Shown here: positions 1 through 5,357 of the stretch, piece after piece
Position numbering within the stretch: position 1 is the first letter of the stretch
How the letters are laid out: each line of letters starts with the position of its first letter
Source: Bacteroidia bacterium
Lineage (GTDB): Bacteria > Bacteroidota > Bacteroidia > Bacteroidales > Azobacteroidaceae
Length of the DNA stretch: 5,357 bases
Reading direction: 5' to 3'
Assembly: GCA_025996835.1 (NCBI GenBank)
Contig: BNTU01000162.1
Coordinates: forward strand, 1 to 5,357
Notes under the pieces: generated by a model
Database searches by the model: none
What the model was told of the DNA's origin: nothing
The model's input: the letters and a program-made list of their open reading frames with translations, nothing else
Program-made: the position numbers and the translations under genes

Positions 1-271
1 GTTTGAACCTACTAAAGACATTATTTCTTTCTTCTTGTTTGTCAGCATCTTCCCGTTGGCAATTGAGGCGCAATTGTCGGCGATGACCACCTTTTTGAAC
101 AGCCCCCACAGAATTTGCCGCATCCCATCGACCGCCAAAGCATAATCAAACGTTCGGCGTTTGTAAATCTGCGGCAGTAAATTGGTCGCTCGCTCTATTG
201 GACCCGCCATTGCCAACGGGAAGATGCTGACAAACAAGAAGAAAGAAATAATGTCTTTAGTAGGTTCAAAC
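1..271. repeat. Exact 63-bp inverted repeat (fold-back) at window edge
   Basis: Bases 1-63 are the exact reverse complement of 209-271, separated by 145 unique bases (64-208). The arms stop matching at 64/208, and the outer end coincides with base 1. Both arms carry the same MBOAT coding sequence. The 209-271 copy reads on into the conserved MAGPIER motif, whereas the 1-63 copy is antisense and breaks the protein. That is the pattern expected of a chimeric fold-back, such as one made during multiple displacement amplification, or of an assembly error at a contig end. A real inversion duplication cannot be excluded from sequence alone. Confidence 0.9.
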
Positions 272-705
272 TTTCGCCGATAAACATCTATTGTATAGCT
301 TAATGTGTGAAAAGTGTAAAAACTGATTCCGACCGGCAAAATTAAATGTAATGTATTTGTTTTAAACTGAATACCAACGAAACTTAAAGCATCTTTAAAG
401 GAGGTTATAAAAAAATCATAATATTTAAACACACCCAAAACTCCGAAAGAAACCAAGCAACAAACAAGCAAAATCCACTTCCTGTAGCGTTGTACATCGG
501 TTTTCATCATTAACACACCCGCCAAATAGTTGGTAATAGAACAAAGCAACACCAGCGACAAATATCGCCAATCCCACCAGCCGTAGAAAAAATAGCTGGC
601 AGCAAGCAAAAACACATTCTGCACCTTGACGTTTTTGGATATAGCCCAGTACAGCAAAAATACGATGGGCAAGAATATTCCGAAAGCAATTGAGTTGAAT
701 AACAT
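1..705 (-). CDS. AlgI-like MBOAT O-acyltransferase, N-terminal part (3' end lost at window edge)
   Basis: This is a membrane-bound O-acyltransferase of the AlgI/DltB kind, which passes acyl (usually acetyl) groups across the membrane to an exported polysaccharide. The ATG at 705-703 opens a frame that stays open to base 1. Residues 1-214 read as a clean family N-terminus: start MLFNSIAFGI, hydrophobic segments near 8-20, 30-40, 47-65 and 77-93, the motif PVGISFYTFHTLSYTIDVYR at 124-143, FPLAMAGPIER at 162-172, and FDYALAVDGMRQILWG at 186-201 followed by LFKKVVIADN. Family members are about 470-490 residues, and the catalytic histidine lies further on, so it is absent here. From residue 215 the frame reads the antisense of its own residues (positions 63-1), so the last 21 codons are not true protein. 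The start has no clear Shine-Dalgarno, only an A-rich leader. The polysaccharide substrate cannot be told; AlgI-like is a family name only. Confidence 0.9.
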   Translation of the reverse strand, partial: MLFNSIAFGIFLPIVFLLYWAISKNVKVQNVFLLAASYFFYGWWDWRYLSLVLLCSITNYLAGVLMMKTDVQRYRKWILLVCCLVSFGVLGVFKYYDFFITSFKDALSFVGIQFKTNTLHLILPVGISFYTFHTLSYTIDVYRRKFEPTKDIISFFLFVSIFPLAMAGPIERATNLLPQIYKRRTFDYALAVDGMRQILWGLFKKVVIADNCASIANGKMLTNKKKEIMSLVGSN

Positions 706-911
706 ATTATTTTTGTCTGTTTTTAAATGACACAACAACAAAGCCACACCAAGGCATGACCCTGATATGGCTGGAACTACGTTTCCCTCGAAAAATGCTT
801 AAAAATAGCTTTAAAATAAGGTCATAACTTACTGATAATGAGCAAGTTGGGGGGGGGGGGGGTAAATTTAACTATTTTTATATTCTTTTCCATTTTTTTT
901 GTTTTATTATT
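706..911. other. Non-coding spacer between the small antitoxin-like gene and the MBOAT gene
   Basis: No supportable gene lies in these 206 bases. Both flanking genes are on the minus strand, so this is the 3' end of the 912-1187 gene and the leader of the MBOAT gene. It holds A/T-rich DNA, the G14 run at 849-862 and a weak imperfect stem (7 pairs including one G-U) at about 828-848. There is no U-tract that would make a convincing terminator, and no convincing TAnnTTTG promoter box for the MBOAT gene. Confidence 0.6.
849..862. repeat. Homopolymer run of 14 G
   Basis: Fourteen consecutive G on the plus strand sit in otherwise A/T-rich intergenic DNA, 143 bases upstream of the MBOAT start when read on the minus strand, where it is a C tract. 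Runs this long are prone to slippage and can serve as phase-variable spacers or form G-quadruplexes. They are also a frequent site of sequencing length error. No promoter element was recognised on either side, so a regulatory role is only a possibility. Confidence 0.85.
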
Positions 912-1187
912 TCAAGCATATTCCAAAACATGTTTTGCATCTCGCACCCGTTTCAAAGGCGAACTACCGTGTATGGTGATATTTTGAAATTGCATTTTTG
1001 TGTCCTCGTAATCAGCACATAAACGCCCTACGCGACCTATTTCGCGTGTATATTCATTGTTGGCATCTTGCGCAGCTAATGCACCGATAGAGGTTGCTTC
1101 ATCTATCAGTTCATCACAATAATCCGAAACTCTATCAAAAAGTTCCCTGCTGTCAATATTTGTCATATTCTCAAATTTTTTAATCAT
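912..1187 (-). CDS. Small protein resembling the N-terminal half of HigA/XRE-type antitoxins, no HTH
   Basis: A 91-residue soluble acidic protein starting MIKKFENMTNIDSRELFDRV. From memory of the family (not a search), the stretch NNEYTREIGRVGRLCADYED followed by a segment ending in SSPL resembles the region before the helix-turn-helix in Bacteroidota XRE antitoxins of HigA type. In those proteins about 40 or more residues with the DNA-binding helices follow the SPL motif. Here the chain ends after 13 more residues (KRVRDAKHVLEYA), and the DNA beyond the stop is A/T-rich and non-coding, so the HTH is missing. The frame is open upstream to 1412, but that extension runs antisense into parE. The ATG at 1187 is preferred because GAGG lies 5 bases before it (1196-1193), downstream of a good promoter. 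No toxin gene is adjacent. It may be a decayed antitoxin remnant or a stand-alone small protein. Confidence 0.7.
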   Translation of the reverse strand: MIKKFENMTNIDSRELFDRVSDYCDELIDEATSIGALAAQDANNEYTREIGRVGRLCADYEDTKMQFQNITIHGSSPLKRVRDAKHVLEYA

Positions 1188-1217
1188 TATTACCTCAGCG
1201 TATTTTAATTTCGGGCG

Positions 1218-1249
1218 CAAAGGTAAAACTTTTTTTTCAATTACAAAAA
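1218..1249 (-). promoter_or_regulatory. Bacteroidota-type promoter for the 912-1187 gene
   Basis: On the minus strand a -33 element TTTTTG (1249-1244) is followed, 18 bases later, by TACCTTTG (1225-1218). The latter matches the -7 consensus TAnnTTTG of Bacteroidota primary sigma factors. The expected start of transcription is near 1211, giving a leader of roughly 25 bases that contains the GAGG ribosome-binding site before the ATG at 1187. Confidence 0.6.
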
Positions 1250-1280
1250 TGTGACCATGACACAATTCAATTTTTTTTTC

Positions 1281-1288
1281 TACCTTTG
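1281..1288 (+). promoter_or_regulatory. parE: -7 promoter box for parE
   Basis: TACCTTTG matches the Bacteroidota -7 consensus TAnnTTTG and repeats, in mirror image, the box of the divergent gene. No good TTTG -33 element is present at the usual distance; a T9 run (1271-1279) lies directly upstream instead. The predicted transcription start is near 1294, so the parE leader would be only about 12 bases long and without a Shine-Dalgarno sequence. Confidence 0.5.
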
Positions 1289-1305
1289 CGCGAAATTTTG
1301 AAAAA

Positions 1306-3159
1306 ATGGTGGAAGAAGTAAAGTATGATGAGGAGAACATTGTCAAACTCGACTGGTGGGAGCACATTCGCCTCCGTCCGGGGATGTATATTGGCAAGTT
1401 GGGCGATGGCAACTATGCCGATGACGGGATTTATGTGCTGCTGAAAGAGGTGTTGGACAATGCTATGGACGAGTATATGATGGGGCATGGCAAGTCTGTG
1501 GAGATTACGATTGCCGATGGCGTGGTCACTGTGCGCGACTTTGGGCGCGGCATTCCGCTGGGAAAAGTGGTGGACGTGACCTCGCAGATGAACACCGGCG
1601 GGAAATACGACTCCAAGGCGTTCAAAAAATCCGTGGGGATGAATGGCGTGGGCATTAAAGCCGTTAATGCGCTGTCGTCCAATATGTTCGTACAGAGTTT
1701 TCGCGACGGTCAAGTCAAGGCGGTTGAATATTCACGCGCCAAAATCATTGACGACCCTGCGCAGGCTGCTTCCAAAGAGGCTAACGGGACGTTGGTGCGC
1801 TTCACGCCCGATGATGAGATTTTCAAGGGCTACCATTTTGACGACAAATTTGTGGAACCTCTGCTGAAAAACTATGTGTTTCTCAACGCCGGGCTGACAA
1901 TCAATTACAACGGCAAACCATTTTTCTCGAAAAATGGCTTGGAAGACCTTCTGAACGAGAATATGACCTCCGAAGCACTCTACCCAATCATCCATTTGCA
2001 GGGCGATGACATCGAAATTGCCATCACGCATGCCACTCAATATGGTGAGGAGTACTATTCGTTTGTCAACGGGCAATATACGACGCAAGGCGGAACGCAT
2101 CTCGCGGCATTCAAGGAGGCTGTGGCGCGTGTCATCAAGGAGTATTACAACAAAAGTTTCGAGTATTCCGACATCCGCATGGGCATCACCGCCGCCATCG
2201 CCATCAAGGTGGAGGAGCCTGTGTTTGAATCGCAGACGAAGACCAAGTTGGGGTCGAAAGACATCGGTCCGGAGGGTCCGTCGGTTACCAAATTTATCAG
2301 CGATTTTATCAAAAAAGAGCTTGACAACTACCTGCACCGCACACCGGAAACGTCCGAAGCCTTGCTAAAAAAAATCATTGATTCGGAACGCGAACGCAAA
2401 GCCATCGCCGGTGTTACGAAATTGGCAAAAGAGCGCGCCAAAAAGTCCAATCTGCACAACAAAAAGTTGCGCGACTGCCGCCTGCACTTCACCGACACCG
2501 ACCCCAAAGGCGAAAAAAGTCTCAACGAAACCTGCATTTTCATCACGGAGGGCGACTCGGCAAGCGGGTCAATCACCCAAAGCCGCGACCCAAACTATCA
2601 GGCAGTGTTCAGCCTGCGCGGTAAACCATTGAATACCTTTGGTTTAACAAAGAAAATTGTGTACGAAAACGAAGAATTTAATCTCCTGCAAGCCGCATTA
2701 AACATCGAAGACGGGCTGGAAGGACTGCGCTACAACAAGGTCATCATCGCCACCGATGCCGACGTGGACGGGATGCACATCCGCCTGCTACTCATCTCGT
2801 TTTTCCTGCAATTTTTCCCGGAATTAATCAAAAACAATCATGTACACATACTCCAAACGCCACTTTTCCGCATCCGCAACAAACAGGAAACTATTTATTG
2901 CTACACGGAAGAAGAACGCCTGAACGCGATGAAAAAGTTAGGTGTCAACCCCGAAATCACCCGTTTCAAAGGGCTTGGGGAAATCTCACCCTCAGAATTT
3001 AAGCATTTCATAGGCGAGGACATCCGCTTGGACCCCATCAGCATGAAAAAATCGGATGCCATCAAAGAAATGCTCGAATTTTACATGGGCAAAAACACGA
3101 TGGACAGGCAAGTGTTCATTATCAACAATTTACGCATTGAAGAAGATGTTGAACTATAG
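1306..3159 (+). CDS. parE: DNA topoisomerase IV subunit B (ParE)
   Basis: This is the ATPase subunit of type IIA topoisomerase IV, which works with ParC to unlink daughter chromosomes and relax supercoils in the cytoplasm. The 617 residues are full length for Bacteroidota ParE. The GHKL ATPase domain carries [11 protein letters not shown] (47-57; E48 catalytic base, N52 for Mg/ATP), DFGRGIP (78-84) and the glycine-rich lid [14 protein letters not shown] (111-124). The transducer domain carries QTKTKLG (310-316), whose lysine contacts the ATP phosphate. The TOPRIM domain has EGDSASG (415-421) and DADVDGMHI (484-492), whose acidic residues bind metal, and the typical RFKGLGEI lies at 553-560. 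There is no extra insert in TOPRIM. GyrB is the main alternative, but the short length, the KLGDG segment after RPGMYIG and the coaD neighbour favour ParE. The ATG at 1306 gives the usual family N-terminus. All key residues seen are intact. Confidence 0.95.
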   Translation: MVEEVKYDEENIVKLDWWEHIRLRPGMYIGKLGDGNYADDGIYVLLKEVLDNAMDEYMMGHGKSVEITIADGVVTVRDFGRGIPLGKVVDVTSQMNTGGKYDSKAFKKSVGMNGVGIKAVNALSSNMFVQSFRDGQVKAVEYSRAKIIDDPAQAASKEANGTLVRFTPDDEIFKGYHFDDKFVEPLLKNYVFLNAGLTINYNGKPFFSKNGLEDLLNENMTSEALYPIIHLQGDDIEIAITHATQYGEEYYSFVNGQYTTQGGTHLAAFKEAVARVIKEYYNKSFEYSDIRMGITAAIAIKVEEPVFESQTKTKLGSKDIGPEGPSVTKFISDFIKKELDNYLHRTPETSEALLKKIIDSERERKAIAGVTKLAKERAKKSNLHNKKLRDCRLHFTDTDPKGEKSLNETCIFITEGDSASGSITQSRDPNYQAVFSLRGKPLNTFGLTKKIVYENEEFNLLQAALNIEDGLEGLRYNKVIIATDADVDGMHIRLLLISFFLQFFPELIKNNHVHILQTPLFRIRNKQETIYCYTEEERLNAMKKLGVNPEITRFKGLGEISPSEFKHFIGEDIRLDPISMKKSDAIKEMLEFYMGKNTMDRQVFIINNLRIEEDVEL

Positions 3160-3300
3160 TCTGAACTGTGATTTTAGTATGATTTTAATGATTTCTATGA
3201 TTTGTAAATCACAACAATCAATAAAATCATAATAAAATCACAGTTCAGACAATAAAAATCATACAAATCAATAAAATCATAATAAAATCACAGTTCAGAC
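3159..3300. repeat. A/T-rich palindromic repeat element filling the whole parE-coaD gap
   Basis: The element begins with the last base of the parE stop codon and ends at the base before the coaD ATG. It is bounded by an 18-bp perfect terminal inverted repeat, GTCTGAACTGTGATTTTA at 3159-3176 and its complement at 3283-3300. The similarity continues inward so that 42 of the first 45 positions of the two ends pair. Bases 3159-3250 also form a near-perfect palindrome by themselves, centred on TGATTTGTAAATCA (about 40 of 45 positions pair). Inside, the motif TGATTT recurs every 9-11 bases. It could act as a long transcript hairpin or a DNA cruciform. It carries no gene and appears to be a non-autonomous dispersed element. 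From memory, similar GTCTGAAC...GTTCAGAC elements rich in TGATTT are scattered in Bacteroidota genomes. Confidence 0.85.
3201..3300 (+). repeat. Two tandem 50-bp copies of the element's right arm
   Basis: Bases 3201-3250 and 3251-3300 are direct repeats: 43 of 50 positions are identical, and 35 are consecutively identical (3216-3250 with 3266-3300). Each copy ends in AATCACAGTTCAGAC. Either copy can pair with the single inverted left arm that begins at 3159, so two alternative stems are possible in RNA. Confidence 0.9.
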
Positions 3301-3771
3301 ATGAAAAAAGCAATCTTCCCCGGCACATTCGACCCTTTCACCATCGGGCACCTCTCCATCGTGGAGCGCGGGCTGTCGCTGGTGGACGAAATCGTGGTAG
3401 CGATTGGAATAAACCCCAACAAGCAGACCTATTTTTCACTGGAGCAGCGTGTGGAGATGATTACGCGCCTGTTTGAACACAATCCGTGTGTTACAGTGCA
3501 GTCTTACACGGATTTGACGGTGGATTTTGCCCAAAAAGTGGGGGCGAACTTTATTTTGCGCGGCATTCGCTCCATCAACGATTTTGAAAACGAAAAAAAC
3601 ATCGCCGATATTAACCGCCAAATTGCAGGTATTGAGACATTTGTGCTGTTCACCGAGCCGGAATATTCCCACATCAGTTCCACCATCGTGCGCGAATTGC
3701 TGAGTTATGGCAAGGATGTGAGCGGCTTCGTGCCGACAAACCTGTATCAGAATATCAGGCAGGAAAAATAA
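3301..3771 (+). CDS. coaD: Phosphopantetheine adenylyltransferase (CoaD)
   Basis: This enzyme catalyses the fourth step of coenzyme A synthesis, joining 4'-phosphopantetheine and ATP to give dephospho-CoA and pyrophosphate in the cytoplasm. Its 156 residues match the usual length of about 160. The nucleotidyltransferase fold is shown by [10 protein letters not shown] at 8-17 (H17 is the catalytic HxGH-type histidine), NPNK at 38-41, [12 protein letters not shown] at 87-98 (substrate-binding arginines R87 and R90), and ISSTIVRE at 125-132. No residue expected in these motifs is missing. The ATG directly follows the repeat element and has no Shine-Dalgarno site, so translation may depend on coupling or on the structure of the repeat RNA. 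It lies 141 bases after parE on the same strand, a common Bacteroidota arrangement, and is probably read from the parE promoter. It ends 2 bases before the stop of the convergent U32 gene. Confidence 0.96.
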   Translation: MKKAIFPGTFDPFTIGHLSIVERGLSLVDEIVVAIGINPNKQTYFSLEQRVEMITRLFEHNPCVTVQSYTDLTVDFAQKVGANFILRGIRSINDFENEKNIADINRQIAGIETFVLFTEPEYSHISSTIVRELLSYGKDVSGFVPTNLYQNIRQEK

Positions 3772-3773
3772 AT

Positions 3774-5024
3774 TCAGCAACTTTTTGTGAAAATGAACAA
3801 CTTATCCGACGGGCGCACTTTTTCGGGCACGCGCATCGAGAAGCGTTCGCCTTTCGCGGTCGTTTCGACGGAGATTAAATCTACGCGGATGTCTTCGGCG
3901 GTCAAAAACAGTGCGCCGGTGGTGGGTCCGGTGATTAGCACCTGCTCGCCCGTGCGGAGGCTGCCCGTTTCCATCAAAAATTCCGCCACGCCGAGTTTGG
4001 AAAAATAGTTGATGACTTTGCCGATATAGACTTTTTTTTCGGTCGCTTGATTGCCGTATTGGTTAGACCATTCGCCGAGCCGTTGTCCGAGGTAGTAGCC
4101 GTTCCAAAAGCCGCGATTGAAGACCCGTGCGAGGCTTTTGTCCCACGCGGCGACTTTTTCGTCCGACCACGTGCCGCTTTCGTGAGCCGCGATAGCGGCT
4201 TTGTAGCACTCACAGACGGTGCGGACGTATTCCGCGCCGCGCGCCCGCCCCTCGATTTTGAACACCTGCACGCCTGCTTCGAGCATTTGGGGCAGGAAGG
4301 CGATGGTTTTCAGGTCTTTGGGCGACATAATATACTGGTTGTCGATTTCCAACTCAATATCGCTCTCTTTGTCGCGCACAACATAGCCACGGCGGCAAAT
4401 CTGGTTGCACGCCCCGCGATTGGCGGAGGCATTCATCTCGTGCAAACTGAGGTAGCACTTCCCCGACACAGCCATGCAGAGAGCACCGTGGGCAAACATT
4501 TCGATGCGAATCGGTTCGCCCTTCGGTCCGCGAATGTCTTGCGCGACGATTTGTTCGTGGATGGCACGCACCTGTTCCAAATTCAATTCGCGCGCCAGCA
4601 CCACCACGTCGGCAAACTGTGCGTAAAATTTCAGCGATTCGATGTTGGTAATGTTCAGTTGCACCGACAGATGCACCTCCACGCCGATACTGTTGGCATA
4701 AGTGAGCGCGGCAACATCGGCAGCAATAATCGCCGAAAGCCGCGCCTCCTTGGCAGCATCAATAATGGCGCGCATCAGCGAAAGGTCTGATTCATAGATG
4801 ATTGTATTGACGGTCAAATAACTCTTTAGTCCGGCATCGCGACAGATGCGGGAAATCTCGTGCAAATCGGCAATGGTGAAATTATTAGCCGACCGCGCCC
4901 GCATATTCAGCCCCTCAATGCCGAAATAGATGGAGTGGGCACCGCCTTGGATGGCTGCGGCGAGGGATTCGTAGTTGCCTGCCGGTGCCATTATTTCGTG
5001 CTTTGTGGTATTTTGCTGTGTCAT
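3774..5024 (-). CDS. Peptidase U32 family protein, probable RNA hydroxylation factor
   Basis: The 416-residue protein carries the full U32 family signature EMFAHGALCMAVSGKCYLS at 175-193. Together with GACNQIC at 204-210 it shows the four conserved cysteines C183, C190, C206 and C210. The N-terminus IMAPAGNYESLAAAIQGGA (11-29) and SIYFGIEGLNMRAR (31-44) opens the TIM-barrel-like domain; YIMSPKDLKTI (231-241) and VFKIEGRARGAEYV (254-267) are further family motifs. A small C-terminal domain follows from about 330. Named members include RlhA (23S rRNA C2501 hydroxylation) and TrhP (tRNA U34 hydroxylation). The original protease label fits only some members. RNA hydroxylation is an inference from family; which RNA is modified cannot be decided here. 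The start has only a weak upstream GAAG. The gene follows the 5035-5355 gene by 10 bases and likely shares its transcript. Confidence 0.92.
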   Translation of the reverse strand: MTQQNTTKHEIMAPAGNYESLAAAIQGGAHSIYFGIEGLNMRARSANNFTIADLHEISRICRDAGLKSYLTVNTIIYESDLSLMRAIIDAAKEARLSAIIAADVAALTYANSIGVEVHLSVQLNITNIESLKFYAQFADVVVLARELNLEQVRAIHEQIVAQDIRGPKGEPIRIEMFAHGALCMAVSGKCYLSLHEMNASANRGACNQICRRGYVVRDKESDIELEIDNQYIMSPKDLKTIAFLPQMLEAGVQVFKIEGRARGAEYVRTVCECYKAAIAAHESGTWSDEKVAAWDKSLARVFNRGFWNGYYLGQRLGEWSNQYGNQATEKKVYIGKVINYFSKLGVAEFLMETGSLRTGEQVLITGPTTGALFLTAEDIRVDLISVETTAKGERFSMRVPEKVRPSDKLFIFTKSC

Positions 5025-5034
5025 AGATGTTGCT

Positions 5035-5355
5035 TCACGCTTTCAAAAAACCATATTCATACACTTTCGGCTCAATTTTTTGTGCCAAAACAGTTAATTT
5101 TTTGCGCAAATTGCCAATCAATTCGGTGTATTGCGCGTCTGTACCTGTATTGTTCATATTTCCTTTATCGTTTCTGCCTTGAAAATAATCGCGAATGTCA
5201 TAAAGCGAGGCGTTGACGTTGTATAGCCCTCTGTCATTGCGGGCTTGACCCGCAATCTCATGATAATACCTCCAAAGTTCGCGACCGGCATCGAAGACGG
5301 CGGTTGCGGCGGGTGAAAATTCGCGTTTGACGCAAAATTTACCTTCCTCGTTTTC
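5035..5355 (-). CDS. Unrecognised protein, C-terminal 106 residues (5' end outside window)
   Basis: An open frame enters from the right edge and ends at the TGA at 5037-5035. It is taken as the real gene because it ends 10 bases before the U32 ATG on the same strand and reads like a folded protein: EFSPAATAVFDAGRELWRYY at 12-31, NASLYDIRDYFQGRNDKGNM at about 48-67, and a helical, charged tail ending EPKVYEYGFLKA. I do not recognise the family. No signal peptide or membrane segment is visible in this part. Residues 34-40 (IAGQARN) are encoded by a small palindromic DNA repeat that is in frame, suggesting an insertion tolerated in a loop between the two blocks. The overlapping longer frame at 5154-5357 is a shadow; its LRVKPAMT string is the same repeat read in another frame. 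Confidence 0.75.
   Translation of the reverse strand, partial: ENEEGKFCVKREFSPAATAVFDAGRELWRYYHEIAGQARNDRGLYNVNASLYDIRDYFQGRNDKGNMNNTGTDAQYTELIGNLRKKLTVLAQKIEPKVYEYGFLKA
5233..5260. repeat. Small GC-rich palindromic repeat inside a coding region
   Basis: The stem ATTGCGGG (5236-5243) pairs exactly with CCCGCAAT (5249-5256) around the 5-base loop CTTGA, flanked by GTC and CTC. From memory, GTCATTGCGGGCTTGACCCG-type sequences are a widespread dispersed palindromic family in bacterial genomes. The stem-loop core is 21 bases, exactly seven codons of the 5035-5355 gene, so it does not break the frame. Confidence 0.75.
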
Positions 5356-5357
5356 AA

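Noticed and set aside
828..848. Small stem-loop next to the G14 run as a terminator for the 912-1187 gene
   Set aside because: The stem has seven pairs including a G-U and is not followed by a U-tract in the direction of transcription.
1250..1264. TGTGACCATGACACA dyad midway between the divergent promoters, resembling a CRP-type operator
   Set aside because: Only the outer four bases and one inner pair are symmetric, the spacing is one base short of the CRP pattern, and it could arise by chance.
1188..1412. N-terminal extension of the 912-1187 frame up to 1412
   Set aside because: The extension runs through both divergent promoters and antisense into parE. The internal ATG at 1187 has a GAGG site and a promoter before it.
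1732..2337. Minus-strand open frame of 201 codons, and others at 1267-1713 and 2328-2576
   Set aside because: All are antisense shadows of parE, whose ATPase, transducer and TOPRIM motifs are intact in the plus frame.
3159..3300. Short tandem array that might be a CRISPR
   Set aside because: There are only two direct copies that abut without unique spacers, plus one inverted copy. This is a palindromic repeat element, and no cas gene is present.
4047..4790. Long open frame of 247 codons on the plus strand
   Set aside because: It lies wholly antisense to the U32 gene, whose protein carries a complete family signature. The frame's translation is rich in His, Val and Ala with no family motif.
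5154..5357. Open frame at the right edge on the minus strand
   Set aside because: It is another frame of the 5035-5355 gene. Its LRVKPAMT string is the known-looking translation of the palindromic repeat, and its end has no relation to the downstream gene.

Overview
The window looks like a piece of a Bacteroidota (probably Bacteroidales) genome. The evidence is the parE-coaD gene pair, which is a common neighbourhood in that phylum; two promoter -7 boxes of the TAnnTTTG type used by Bacteroidota sigma factors; weak or absent Shine-Dalgarno sites; A/T-rich intergenic DNA between more GC-rich genes; and ParE, CoaD and U32 proteins in the style of that phylum. No rRNA, tRNA, CRISPR array or transposase gene was seen.

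Layout. 1-705 (minus) is the N-terminal part of an AlgI-like MBOAT O-acyltransferase. It runs into an exact 63-bp inverted copy of its own sequence at the window edge, so its true 3' part is missing. This looks like a fold-back (chimeric) contig end rather than biology. 706-911 is non-coding and holds a run of 14 G. 912-1187 (minus) is a 91-residue protein resembling the N-terminal half of Bacteroidota HigA/XRE-type antitoxins, but without the helix-turn-helix. 1188-1305 is a short divergent promoter region with near mirror-image -7 boxes. 1306-3159 (plus) is a complete ParE (topoisomerase IV subunit B). 3160-3300 is filled from the parE stop codon to the coaD start codon by an A/T-rich palindromic repeat element. 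3301-3771 (plus) is a complete CoaD. 3774-5024 (minus) is a complete U32-family protein, tail to tail with coaD at a 2-bp gap. 5035-5355 (minus) is the C-terminal end of an unrecognised protein with a small palindromic repeat inside its reading frame; it lies 10 bp upstream of the U32 gene and probably shares its transcript.

How the genes relate. parE (chromosome decatenation) and coaD (coenzyme A synthesis) are housekeeping genes, probably co-transcribed through the repeat element. The U32 protein is most likely an RNA-modification (hydroxylation) factor rather than a protease. The MBOAT fragment points to acetylation of an exported or surface polysaccharide. The parts most worth attention are the two palindromic repeat families: one occupying the whole parE-coaD gap, the other translated inside the 5035-5355 gene.
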